Shown piece after piece: positions 50,498-58,546 of a stretch of 64,000 nucleotides of DNA; position 1 is the stretch's first letter; each line of letters starts with the position of its first letter. A model generated the notes under the pieces. It made no database searches. It was not told the origin of the DNA and worked only from the letters and a program-made list of their open reading frames with translations. Both the position numbers and the translations under genes were made by a program. Source of the DNA: JAUIJL01 sp965366625 (GTDB lineage Bacteria; Acidobacteriota; Thermoanaerobaculia; Multivoradales; J023); contig CBDUGP010000017.1 in assembly GCA_965366625.1 (NCBI GenBank), forward strand, positions 48,248 through 112,247, given 5' to 3'.

Positions 50498-51319
50498 ATG
50501 GCACGCCCCAACACTCCCGCGGGGGCCGCGGCGCTGTCGTCCGATTGGCTGCTTTTCGGTGAGCCGGACGCCCGGCCCGAGGCCCGTCTGTTCTGCTTCC
50601 ACCACGCCGGGGGCGGCGCCTCCTTATATCGGGATTGGAGCCTCGAAGCGCCGGATTGGCTCGGCGTTCAAGCGATTCAGCTGCCCGGGCGTCAATTCCG
50701 GATCCGCGAGCCCTTGCTCACCGATCTGTCGATGATCGACCGAGCGTTGGTCGACGTCATCGAGCCCCTACTCGACCGCCCCTACGCCTTCTTCGGCCAC
50801 AGCATGGGAGCCACCGTCGCCTTCAGCTTGATCTCGGAGCTGCGGCGGCGCGGCCTTCCACTTCCCGTCCACCTCGGCGTCTCGGGAAGAATCGCACCCC
50901 ACGTCCTTTCCCGCTCCCGACCGGCGCGAGAGCTGAGCGACGAAGAGCTGGTGGAGCGACTGAAACGGTTCGGCGGCATTCCCGAGCAAGCGTTCCGCGA
51001 TCCCACACTGATGGCAGCGATGCTCCCCTTGGTGCGCGCAGATTACGAGATCGTAGACAACTATCGCTACGTCCCGGAGCCCCCGCTGATGTGCGACATC
51101 ACCGTCTTCTGGGCCCGCGACGACGATACGGCCGACGAAAACGAAGTCGCCGCCTGGGCTCGTCACACCACCGGCGACTTCAACCGTCACGCCTATGACG
51201 GCGGACACTTCTTTGTCCTTACCCATGCACGGGAAATCCGCGAGATCCTGTATCGAGCCCTGCTCGGCAGTCGCGAAGTCCTCGATGCAAGGGCTCAGCC
51301 CCTGAGGGTGCCGAGCTGA
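50498..51319 (+). CDS. type II thioesterase
   Basis: 273-residue alpha/beta hydrolase that removes aberrant or stalled acyl groups from carrier proteins. The N-terminus has the L-F-C-F-H-H-A-G-G-G oxyanion segment and L-P-G-R-Q, typical of GrsT-like thioesterases. The nucleophile is Ser102 in GHSMG and the catalytic His lies in D-G-G-H-F-F. It starts three bases after the AT stop and is the last gene of the + strand block, ending 99 nt before the convergent cas6 gene. Confidence 0.95.
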   Translation: MARPNTPAGAAALSSDWLLFGEPDARPEARLFCFHHAGGGASLYRDWSLEAPDWLGVQAIQLPGRQFRIREPLLTDLSMIDRALVDVIEPLLDRPYAFFGHSMGATVAFSLISELRRRGLPLPVHLGVSGRIAPHVLSRSRPARELSDEELVERLKRFGGIPEQAFRDPTLMAAMLPLVRADYEIVDNYRYVPEPPLMCDITVFWARDDDTADENEVAAWARHTTGDFNRHAYDGGHFFVLTHAREIREILYRALLGSREVLDARAQPLRVPS

Positions 51320-51344
51320 GCACAGGATGGATCTTCTGCGTCGA

Positions 51345-51375
51345 GTTCAGGGATGAGGGCACGCCTCCCCTGAAC
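51345..51375. terminator. hairpin between convergent operons
   Basis: An 8-bp inverted repeat (GTTCAGGG / CCCTGAAC) encloses a second 4-bp stem (GAGG / CCTC) with a 5-nt loop and a 2-nt bulge. It sits in the 99-nt gap between the thioesterase (+) and cas6 (-), where termination for both strands is expected. No clear T-run follows on either strand, so Rho-independent function is uncertain. Confidence 0.45.
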
Positions 51376-51418
51376 ACTCCATTCCCGGGCTCTATGTGAA
51401 CACCCCGAGCCGCCGGCC

Positions 51419-52165
51419 TCAGCGATGAGCACCAACGGGCGGCGCAGCTCGGATGAGCAGCAGACCGAAGCCGAAGGCTCGGTGGCGTCCGATGCCTCGG
51501 CAGAGCTTCTGAGCGAAGGTGTCACCGTCTTCGATTTCCAGCTCTCCGGTCAGCTTGGCGATCGGTAGGCGCGGGATTTGGTGGCGTCGCCGGCCTTCGT
51601 GGCGGGCTTGATGCCTGCGAAAAAGCGTGCCGACGCCGAAATGATCGATTCGGCATTGCTCGATTTTGGCGGCTCCTTCGAGCCTGTGGGCCAGCCAATC
51701 GCCATAGACTTGCTCGCGTGTGGGCTCGGCGACCCCTTCTCCACCGATCTTCCGCTTGGGTGGGTAGGCGTCGCGTTCTTGGTTGCGGTCGCGCACGATC
51801 GGGCACACGCTGACCTCGAAGCCTAGTCGACGTCCTGGGGTCCAGTGGGTGGGCATGGATTTGGTCGCCAAGCCGTGCACGCTTCGGTATTCCGCCGGCT
51901 CTGCGACTAGGCGCATCTTCTCGGCCAAGGTATCCCGATCCGCAATCGCGTATGCGAGCACGTTGATCCGTCCCCGGCGAGCCGTGCCGAGAAACGGCTT
52001 GGGTGCCAGCTCGCCGAAGAGGGCCTGAAGATGACCGTGCAGCACGTAACCCAGATCGTCGGCGTTTCCGGGAATGCCCTGCTTTTTGGCGGAGCGATGA
52101 ATGGCCTTTTCTGAAAATTGCATTTGAACCATATATAAAGGGGTGGCTCGGCTGGATACGGACAT
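51419..52165 (-). CDS. cas6e: Cas6e-type CRISPR RNA endoribonuclease
   Basis: Cuts precursor crRNA in the repeat. The 248-residue product matches Cas6e (type I-E) along its length: an N-terminal L-Y-M-V strand, a helix Y-V-L-H-G-H-L-Q-A-L-F whose His43 aligns with the catalytic His20 of E. coli Cas6e, K-P-F-L-G after it, the helix DWLAHRLEGAAKIEQC, and the C-terminal GIGRHRAFGFGLLLI glycine-rich RNA-binding loop. ATG 52165 is preceded by GAGG five bases upstream. A longer frame extends upstream but has no matching sequence. It is the last gene of the effector operon, 88 nt behind its neighbour. A Cas6e rather than a typical type III Cas6 is unusual here. Confidence 0.88.
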   Translation of the reverse strand: MSVSSRATPLYMVQMQFSEKAIHRSAKKQGIPGNADDLGYVLHGHLQALFGELAPKPFLGTARRGRINVLAYAIADRDTLAEKMRLVAEPAEYRSVHGLATKSMPTHWTPGRRLGFEVSVCPIVRDRNQERDAYPPKRKIGGEGVAEPTREQVYGDWLAHRLEGAAKIEQCRIDHFGVGTLFRRHQARHEGRRRHQIPRLPIAKLTGELEIEDGDTFAQKLCRGIGRHRAFGFGLLLIRAAPPVGAHR

Positions 52166-52253
52166 CTCGGCCTCTTTGATTCTTTTGGAATGAATGATGG
52201 ATGTGGGATTCGACGCGAAGCTGAAGGCTGACTTGACCGGCGAGTCACCAGCT

Positions 52254-52583
52254 TCAGTGCTTTCGGCCGTCGTGCTCCATGGCAACGAGGCAGCGACAGG
52301 TCCAGCCGAGCAGCCGAGCGCCTCGGCGCCAATCGCTTTGACCCCGGAGCGCATTCCCAATGTTGGTTTTCAGGCCTTTGAACTGATCTCCGGTGCTTCT
52401 GGTGCGCTGGGCGAAGCAACTGGTCTGCAGAGCCTCCAGCAGTCTCAGCGTGGCGGGTATGCTTCGCTGTCGGCGTAAATGGGCCAACACTTGCTGGACT
52501 TGATTCTTGCTGACATCCGCTTGCTTGCAATCCGTTGCCAGGCGTTGGGCTTTTTCGATCAAGACATCGTCGTCGCTTCCCAT
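52254..52583 (-). CDS. small helical CRISPR operon protein, possibly a second Cas11-like subunit
   Basis: 109-residue, mostly charged and predicted helical protein. The segment VSKNQVQQVLAHLRR followed by a Leu-rich helix loosely resembles Csm2-type small subunits, and it ends with a L-L-G-W-T-C-R-C-L helix. No catalytic motif is visible. ATG 52583 overlaps the preceding RAMP gene stop by one base (TGATG) and has GGAGG eight bases upstream, so the gene is clearly part of the operon. The family is not recognised with confidence. Confidence 0.7.
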   Translation of the reverse strand: MGSDDDVLIEKAQRLATDCKQADVSKNQVQQVLAHLRRQRSIPATLRLLEALQTSCFAQRTRSTGDQFKGLKTNIGNALRGQSDWRRGARLLGWTCRCLVAMEHDGRKH

Positions 52584-53692
52584 CAGCCTTTCCTCCAAGC
52601 GGTGGTGACTTGATGCAACTCGTCCAGGGCCGATGGGTCGATCAGCTCGTGCTGTGCCGCTTCGACGGCTTTCTCAAAATCGACCTCCTCTTCGGAGAGT
52701 CGATCCATCGGCAGTCCCCTGCGCAGCCGAGCTTCGGCAGTGACTAAGGACACTTTTCCGAGCCCGACACCTTTATATCCACCGAACCTCACAATACCGA
52801 CGCGCTCGCCATGGCCGCAGGCGATCAGCAGAGCGCCGAGCTCAGCCGGGCTCAGAGATTGGACTCGAATGTCGATATGGATTTCCGCCCTGGAGTCCAC
52901 ATAGTCGATTCTTTCGAAAGCGCTTCGACGAACGTCGGTTTTCTTCGAGATGACCTCACCATCGTAGTAGAACTTTCGACCCTCGACCCGTTCAATCTTC
53001 CATCGATTGAATCCGTTTGGGATCAGGCCGTCCGGTTTGGCGATGCGGTGCATTCGAGGTGAGTTTAGAGAGGGGACGTTGAGAGCTTGCTTTGCCTTTC
53101 CTCCTTCGATCCGGCCTTCCCCGGGCAGGACCCGGCCACGGTAGCCCATACAACCGAAGAGCGCTTCAGCTGGGGATAACCGAGGAATAGGGGCCCCGGA
53201 ATCGACGGTCGATGCCTTCAGGGTTTCGACAACCTTGCTGTCGACGATTTTGAGCTGTTGCTTCTGCTTTGCCCGAGGGCGGAGCTTCCTTGGAAACTGA
53301 TTAAACTCCTCGGTCGCATCGGTTTCTGCGAGGGCCAGCCGAGACCGAGTGATCGCCTCGAATCGAGATCGAATCGCTCCCTTCCAGCTGGATCCCGGCA
53401 GCACAGGGCCGGAGAGGGATCGGACGATTCCGCGCACCGGCTCGTTGCCCTTGAGTCCGCACTCCGCCGCGGATTCGAAAACGCCACTACCCACATGTAA
53501 TGGAGTCTCCGTGCGATAGATCAGCTGGAGCTCGCCCGACCATCGGTCCTCGGGCCTCTCGTTATGCGGTATAGCCTCAACTTCTCTGGCTGTGTCCGGC
53601 AAGGACACGAAGTCGTAGGGATGCTCTTGCATCTGCTTGTCTTTTCCGGGGTCGTTGCGGCCTGCGTCGATATAAGCTTGGCGGTCACGCAT
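52583..53692 (-). CDS. RAMP-superfamily Cas7-like protein (third Cas7)
   Basis: 369-residue backbone subunit candidate of the type III complex. The N-terminus has P-Y-D-F-V-S-L-P, then T-P-L-H-V-G-S-G, and the RAMP helix segment VLPGSSWKGAIRSRFEAI. The C-terminal glycine-rich loop reads R-F-G-G-Y-K-G-V-G-L-G. The Asp that cuts target RNA in Csm3-type Cas7 is not evident before the GSSWKG segment, so it may be structural, like Csm5 or Cmr6. I recall the P-Y-x-F-V start from an unassigned CRISPR RAMP family but cannot confirm membership. Its ATG overlaps the upstream stop by eight bases, with AGGAGG upstream. Confidence 0.88.
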   Translation of the reverse strand: MRDRQAYIDAGRNDPGKDKQMQEHPYDFVSLPDTAREVEAIPHNERPEDRWSGELQLIYRTETPLHVGSGVFESAAECGLKGNEPVRGIVRSLSGPVLPGSSWKGAIRSRFEAITRSRLALAETDATEEFNQFPRKLRPRAKQKQQLKIVDSKVVETLKASTVDSGAPIPRLSPAEALFGCMGYRGRVLPGEGRIEGGKAKQALNVPSLNSPRMHRIAKPDGLIPNGFNRWKIERVEGRKFYYDGEVISKKTDVRRSAFERIDYVDSRAEIHIDIRVQSLSPAELGALLIACGHGERVGIVRFGGYKGVGLGKVSLVTAEARLRRGLPMDRLSEEEVDFEKAVEAAQHELIDPSALDELHQVTTAWRKG

Positions 53693-54122
53693 GGGTCGTC
53701 TCCCCTCCTGCGGCTTTTTCTGCTGCGGCGTCTTCGGCTACGAAATATCGGCTTGCGAGCCAGACGCCGGATTTCAAGTAGTCCACCCGTCGCAATGGCG
53801 GAATACCTTGAAATCTCTCGCGCACCACCACCGAGCTCTGGAGCGCCACCACCTCTTGTTCAGGCTCGGCCGGGCTGATGACCTGCACTCCGTCTTCGTC
53901 CCAGGTGACGGTCCGGCGGCCATCGAAGGCCAAGCCCCGGGGGAGGAGCGGCTCGGTCATCCCATCCAAGCAACGGAATCGCGCTTGGATAGGGCCTTCC
54001 TCAGCGATCCATGGGTGGTGCAAGGAGGCGACCTCCCGGTCTCGGGCATCGGCGGGTAAATACTTCACGTCGACGCTCTCTCGGCGAATTTGGCTCGCTG
54101 CACGCTTTTTCAAGCCTTCCAT
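53685..54122 (-). CDS. Csx19-like protein of the type III-D effector operon
   Basis: 145 residues. ATG 54122 has a perfect AGGAGG five bases upstream and starts 13 nt before the preceding gene ends. A longer frame up to 54224 lies inside that gene and is rejected. Position and size fit Csx19, an accessory gene of subtype III-D; features such as I-Q-A-R-F-R-C and the C-terminal GVWLASRYFVAE would be consistent, but the identification is weak. No catalytic motif, Cys cluster or membrane segment is visible. Confidence 0.6.
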   Translation of the reverse strand: MEGLKKRAASQIRRESVDVKYLPADARDREVASLHHPWIAEEGPIQARFRCLDGMTEPLLPRGLAFDGRRTVTWDEDGVQVISPAEPEQEVVALQSSVVVRERFQGIPPLRRVDYLKSGVWLASRYFVAEDAAAEKAAGGETTHA

Positions 54123-55048
54123 GTTTCCCTCCTGGCTTGTTCGATAAAACGATTCCAAGGCTCGCCGAGCAGATCTTGGGAGAAATCCGTCCAGCGAGAG
54201 CCCGGCACGGTCCAGCGTTGCCACAGCAGACGTCGATCCTCGGAGCTGAGGTATGAAGGCAGTGGCATGGAGTCGCCGGAAAAGAATCCATAGGAATCCC
54301 CGCCGGACATCAGTGACCCGACTCCGCGAAGCTCGGAGGTTTCGCCCTTGGATTTGGTTTCGATGTGGATTCGGTCCACCGCCACCGAAACTCGGCCGAA
54401 TCCTCGGGAAGAGGCCGAGCCGAGAGCGACAAAGCCCGCGTTGAGCTCACGAAGCACCCAGAGGACCAAAGCGAGCTGATAAAGCTGCACGTTGACGAGC
54501 AAGATCCGGCCGTCGAAGCGGCCCTGCACCACCGCTTCGGCGTCGTAGAGCGCCCCGCCCGAGGTGGAGCCGAGCAGGCGATCGATGCCCACCCCGTTGC
54601 GCTGCTCCAGGCGATTGGCAAGCTCCACTTGATGGCGACGCTCCGGGCTTCCGGAGGGCTCGCGTCCACCGGGAATAAGGTCGGTCACCGAAACGTGCCC
54701 TTTGATTTGTAGATTTCCGTAGGTGCGGCCGATGGGACAGCTGTTGGAGTAGAAGTCTTCCGTGCCCGGATCATCGTTGCGCTCGAGATCTTGGGTCGAG
54801 TCCCGAACGAACGGATCCTCGATGTCCAGCTTTTGGGTCCGCAGAAGCGTTTCGCTGTAGGAGCGCATCACGCCCTTCAGGCTGGATCCCGGAATATAAA
54901 CGCTGGGCTCTCCGTCGACCCGGGTGCGCACCGCTTCGAGATCAGGGCGTTCGGGGTGAGTGCCCTGGCGACCGGATCGGATCAGGAGTGGCCCGTGGGG
55001 CTCGATGGAAAGGTCGATCCGAATTTGATTGAAACGTTTTTTGAACAT
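54110..55048 (-). CDS. RAMP-superfamily Cas7 protein (second Cas7)
   Basis: 312-residue RAMP protein. Near the N-terminus, D-L-E-A-V-R-T-R-V-D is followed by V-Y-I-P-G-S-S-L-K-G-V-M-R, the Cas7 hallmark; Asp36 is placed like the target-RNA-cutting Asp of Csm3. The C-terminal G-rich loop is S-S-R-G-F-G-R-V. ATG 55048 overlaps the preceding stop by one base (TGATG) and gives the conserved beta1 start M-F-K-K-R-F. It likely forms part of the Cas7 filament with the neighbouring 413-residue Cas7. Confidence 0.9.
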   Translation of the reverse strand: MFKKRFNQIRIDLSIEPHGPLLIRSGRQGTHPERPDLEAVRTRVDGEPSVYIPGSSLKGVMRSYSETLLRTQKLDIEDPFVRDSTQDLERNDDPGTEDFYSNSCPIGRTYGNLQIKGHVSVTDLIPGGREPSGSPERRHQVELANRLEQRNGVGIDRLLGSTSGGALYDAEAVVQGRFDGRILLVNVQLYQLALVLWVLRELNAGFVALGSASSRGFGRVSVAVDRIHIETKSKGETSELRGVGSLMSGGDSYGFFSGDSMPLPSYLSSEDRRLLWQRWTVPGSRWTDFSQDLLGEPWNRFIEQARRETWKA

Positions 55049-56289
55049 CAGGCCACCTGCGTTTCCGTCTCCGCCTTTTGCCAAAGCTTGTCCATGGCAC
55101 CGACGTAGTCTTCATATTTCGGTAGCAACCAAGCAGGAAGGTCGGCGCTGTCCTGAGAGTCGGCTCGCTCTTGCTCGATCTTCGCCTTGGGAACGATCCG
55201 ATTTCCCTCTTTCACCAGACGGCCGCATTCCACCAATGCGGAAATAATGGGTTTCCAGGGCTGCCGCCCGGATTCGACACCGAGCCGGGCGCCGAGGTTG
55301 TCCTTGGTGATACCCGATGAGTCGCCGAAGGCTCGGATATGGCTTTCGTCGACCTCGCCTAAAGCGTCCAGGCCTTCCGCCACCCTTCGCCACAGGTCGG
55401 ACTCCCCAAAGTCAGGGATGGGAAGGGGCTCGGGGCCTTTTTTCTCGCTTTGGCCGCCGCCGTGCTTGCAGCGCTCAAGCAGAGTCGAAAACGGATTGCC
55501 GGCCGTTCCGCCTCCGGGTTTCAACGACGTCTCCTCCATTTCGTGCCATTCCAAGGACACCTGCCCCAACCCGCGGGTAGTCTTGCCGCCCAGAGCAAGG
55601 GACCCTCGATGCAGCTCGTCGAAGAGGTAGAGCAAGAGGCCGATCTCGAAGTCGTCGTAGTTGTCGGCCAACACGGTCAAGCGGAAGCGAGTGTCGGGGG
55701 GCACGGCCTCGAAGTCGTAGAGCACGCCGTCCGCAGCCTGGCCTTTGTCCCGTTCGATGCCGACACCGTTTCGAATCTCCATGACGGGGATCTCGTCGCC
55801 CACCAGCAGAAGATCCGGAAAGCGCACCCGGCTCGCCATGGCCATGGAGCCGAACAACCGGCACACGGTACAGCTCTCTTTCCAGGCGCTCTCCGCTATC
55901 GAACGTAGGTCCTTATGGGTCGGCTTTTGCCCTGGTTCGAGCTTCTTGCGCATCTCTTCCTGCAACTCCCTCAAGCGGTCATGATCGACGCAAGGGTTTT
56001 TGCCCACCACGTTGCAGGCCCACAGCTTGGAGTCGCACTCAGATCTTTTCGCCGGCCGAGGGAAATGCCTCAACAACGCTTCCGCCGCACTGCGGATGAC
56101 ACCTTTGAGGCTGGCGCCGGGGATCATCGGACGTCCGAGCCCGTCGCGCACCACGGGCAGATCGGTGCCGATTGGGTCGCCGCTGCCGCCAGCGCCCACG
56201 TGCAGACCGGTTCGGGTGATCAAGTGACCTTCGAGTCGGAGACGGCGCTCGAAAACGTCCAAAAAGGCGGGTTCTTGAGCTTTGCGCAT
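55048..56289 (-). CDS. Csm3-like Cas7 backbone protein
   Basis: 413-residue Cas7 that should bind crRNA and cut target RNA. The segment G-T-D-L-P-V-V-R-D-G is followed by MIPGASLKGVIRSAAEALL, matching Csm3, with Asp43 as the candidate catalytic residue. A Cys set follows (C-N-V-V-G-K-N-P-C; then SCTVCRLFGS), the latter typical of Csm3-type proteins. The glycine loop reads T-T-R-G-L-G-Q-V. The C-terminal 150 residues (from about residue 265) form an extra helical extension beyond the usual Csm3 length. ATG 56289 overlaps the upstream stop by one base; a GTG at 56292 is possible. Confidence 0.93.
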   Translation of the reverse strand: MRKAQEPAFLDVFERRLRLEGHLITRTGLHVGAGGSGDPIGTDLPVVRDGLGRPMIPGASLKGVIRSAAEALLRHFPRPAKRSECDSKLWACNVVGKNPCVDHDRLRELQEEMRKKLEPGQKPTHKDLRSIAESAWKESCTVCRLFGSMAMASRVRFPDLLLVGDEIPVMEIRNGVGIERDKGQAADGVLYDFEAVPPDTRFRLTVLADNYDDFEIGLLLYLFDELHRGSLALGGKTTRGLGQVSLEWHEMEETSLKPGGGTAGNPFSTLLERCKHGGGQSEKKGPEPLPIPDFGESDLWRRVAEGLDALGEVDESHIRAFGDSSGITKDNLGARLGVESGRQPWKPIISALVECGRLVKEGNRIVPKAKIEQERADSQDSADLPAWLLPKYEDYVGAMDKLWQKAETETQVA

Positions 56290-56747
56290 CACGCGTTTCC
56301 TTTCTTACTTTCTGGACGTTGGGGTTCTAGATACTTCAGATGTCGACTCATGAATCCCAAGAAATGACGCAGCATCTGCATGTGGGCGATCTGTCGCTCA
56401 ACACCCTGAAGATGCTCCACTTTCTCCACCGCCTGTTGAACAGCCCCTTTGTCGATCGCTTCGATCAGCAGATCTCCAAAGGCTTTCCCTGTATGACCCA
56501 CCATGGCCCAATGCAGCTGGTTCTTATCTCGTCCCATTTGGTAGCGGATGAAATTGGTTACCACGGCTGGGGATTCGGTTTCTCCCGCGATCGCCATCAG
56601 GTTCCGAAGCTGCGAGTCGCCGAGCTTGCTTTTAGGGATCTTCACCACGTTGGCTTCGCTCAGCAGCGCTTCCGCCGCAATCACAAGGTTTTCTTTTTGC
56701 CGATCGAGCGCTCTTCTTTGGGACGCGGTTAAACGGACCTCGGTCAT
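56289..56747 (-). CDS. Cas11-like small subunit
   Basis: 152-residue, predicted all-helical protein placed as the small subunit that bridges Cas10 and the Cas7 filament. Segments KSKLGDSQLRNLMAIA and VVTNFIRYQMGRD look like conserved helices of type III small subunits. It has no Cys and no catalytic motif. Its ATG overlaps the csx10 stop as ATGA (56744-56747), and AGGAG lies six bases upstream. It is identified from size, helicity and position; sequence similarity to a named Cas11 family was not tested. Confidence 0.82.
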   Translation of the reverse strand: MTEVRLTASQRRALDRQKENLVIAAEALLSEANVVKIPKSKLGDSQLRNLMAIAGETESPAVVTNFIRYQMGRDKNQLHWAMVGHTGKAFGDLLIEAIDKGAVQQAVEKVEHLQGVERQIAHMQMLRHFLGFMSRHLKYLEPQRPESKKGNA

Positions 56748-58546
56748 GATTTGCTCCTAGGTTCTGAAAGAGACGGTTCTGAAAGAGACGGTTCCGAACC
56801 ATGCCAGTGGATGGGGTGGCAGACCACGAGACGTCCCCAGCCGTCGGCACGGCCCGGTCCCAGGCCTTCTCGCTCCAGGATTTCGAGGGCCGGTAGTGCC
56901 GAGCCTGAGTCGAGGGTGCGGACGATCCACACCGAGCCCGGCAGAAAGCAGCCCTGGGCGGTCCGCGGCAGATTTACGCGACTGTTCCATCCACCCATGA
57001 GGCGCCGATTGCTGCTGCCTCCGATGAGCTTCAGACCGAGCTCGGCGAAGCGGGCTTCGAGCCTCGGCTGATGGAGGGCCACAGGCCCCTGGGCCAGCAA
57101 AACCCCGGTGGAGGTCGCCGTCGCCTTGTCCAAGCCCCGTCGTTCGAGAGCGCGGGTCCAGCGTCGATGCCGCTCGGTTAGGCTTGGGCGCTCAACCTGG
57201 AGCACCCGGCGCAGCTTGACGGCTCCGAAACCTCGGCTGCGGGTGCCGCCCACCCTCACCCCGGCTTGCACGGCCCGAATGACTCCGTGCAGTGGGTCGG
57301 CGGTGCCTTGAATCGGAAGTTGGTAGAGCAACGGCCCGCGGTGGGTCGCTGCGCCGGGGTCGACGACATCCAGTGAATACAGCTTGCCCTCTGCGGCCCG
57401 CCCGGAGATCGAGTCCCTGGCCAGGCGGGTGATCAGCCGTCGTGGCACTGAGACTCGCTCCCACGGCCCCTTCGACTTCGGCGAAGTCAAGGCCCAGGAT
57501 CCCTTGGCGGCCGCCAAGCCACGCGGTCGGCTGGCGGAGGATTCGCCCCCGACGGCCATCAGGCAGATATCCAGCGCGCTGTCTCGCGGCGTCCCCTCCC
57601 TCGCTTTCGAAACTTTCAGAGTGCCAGGGGCATAGACCACGTCCATCACGCCGTGGTCCGCGGCGCCGGACGGCACGGGATGGCCGTCGCCGAAGATCAC
57701 CGGACGCGGCTCGCCCATCAACGACTGAAGCATGGACTCTTGCTCGTCTTTATCGAGATCTGGAAGGCGATAAACCGCTGCAGCCACAGCCCCGCGGAAC
57801 ATGGACCCGGCGATTACCTCTTGGGTGGATTCCACATTACTGCGGTCCTTGACCTTTCCCAGCTTCAGGGGCTCGACGACTTCGAGCTCCAAGACGACTT
57901 CCCAAACAGGCGGATCGGGGCTCGACGTGGCCTCGGCCGCTAGAGATTTCTCCTGGGTGAGGGCTGCCGGCAAATCGATTTTCGTCTCCAGACTCGCCGG
58001 CTGCGAGCAAGGCTCAAGATGGATTTCCACGTGGCCGAGACCGCGACCTCGGCCGGCCCCGAGCTGATCCGTGGTTTGCGCCGCCGCTTTCAAGAGGTCG
58101 ATCTCGATCTCCGTGAGCGGTGCGACCACCTCCAAGGTGCCGGTCAGTCCCAGCTCCAATCCCGCGGCGACCACCTTCTGCTCGAAAAGATGTCCGTGGG
58201 AAGCGGATCGGGTTTCGCGCACCAGCGACACGTGATGGCGAACGCCGTACGGATTGGCGTGGTCCTCCGAAGGCCGGAGCGGACCGAAGCGCAGCTTGCC
58301 TTCACTTTCGGCGGCCTCGTCTCCGAATAGGGAAAGGAGCGGCTGCTCGCCATGGTTTGCAGCGCGCACCAACCGATGGGCCGACTCCCGGAGGGCGCCT
58401 TTGAGTGAGCTGGCGGGTATCAAGATGCCCGCGCTGTCATGGGCTGTATCACCACCGGACGCACTTTGGGCAGCGCTATAACCCCCAAAGAACAGGGCAC
58501 CACGCGGCTTCACCGTCAAACGAAAGGAACGGATTTCGGTGGTCAT
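56744..58546 (-). CDS. csx10: Csx10-like protein (Cas5/Cas7 RAMP, type III-D)
   Basis: 600-residue double-RAMP protein that likely caps the crRNA 5' end next to Cas10. The first RAMP domain has ILIPASSLKGALRESAHRL and the glycine loop G-A-G-R-G-R-G-L-G-H-V. The second has VIAGSMFRGAVAAAVYRL and V-G-G-T-R-S-R-G-F-G-A-V. Its length and two-domain form fit Csx10, the Cas5-like protein of subtype III-D. ATG 58546 overlaps the cas10 stop as ATGA, with GGAGG seven bases upstream. The last residues carry a short duplication (S-E-P-S-L twice) encoded by a 15-bp tandem repeat at 56760-56789. Confidence 0.88.
   Translation of the reverse strand: MTTEIRSFRLTVKPRGALFFGGYSAAQSASGGDTAHDSAGILIPASSLKGALRESAHRLVRAANHGEQPLLSLFGDEAAESEGKLRFGPLRPSEDHANPYGVRHHVSLVRETRSASHGHLFEQKVVAAGLELGLTGTLEVVAPLTEIEIDLLKAAAQTTDQLGAGRGRGLGHVEIHLEPCSQPASLETKIDLPAALTQEKSLAAEATSSPDPPVWEVVLELEVVEPLKLGKVKDRSNVESTQEVIAGSMFRGAVAAAVYRLPDLDKDEQESMLQSLMGEPRPVIFGDGHPVPSGAADHGVMDVVYAPGTLKVSKAREGTPRDSALDICLMAVGGESSASRPRGLAAAKGSWALTSPKSKGPWERVSVPRRLITRLARDSISGRAAEGKLYSLDVVDPGAATHRGPLLYQLPIQGTADPLHGVIRAVQAGVRVGGTRSRGFGAVKLRRVLQVERPSLTERHRRWTRALERRGLDKATATSTGVLLAQGPVALHQPRLEARFAELGLKLIGGSSNRRLMGGWNSRVNLPRTAQGCFLPGSVWIVRTLDSGSALPALEILEREGLGPGRADGWGRLVVCHPIHWHGSEPSLSEPSLSEPRSKS
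56760..56789 (-). repeat. 15-bp in-frame tandem repeat in csx10
   Basis: On the + strand, GGTTCTGAAAGAGAC occurs twice, followed by a partial GGTTCCGAA copy. It codes a repeated S-L-S-E-P at the Csx10 C-terminus, showing that the duplication habit is not limited to the synthase genes. Confidence 0.9.

Noticed and set aside
54122..54224. Upstream extension of the Csx19-like gene
   Set aside because: It runs inside the preceding Cas7 gene, and a perfect AGGAGG marks the ATG at 54122.
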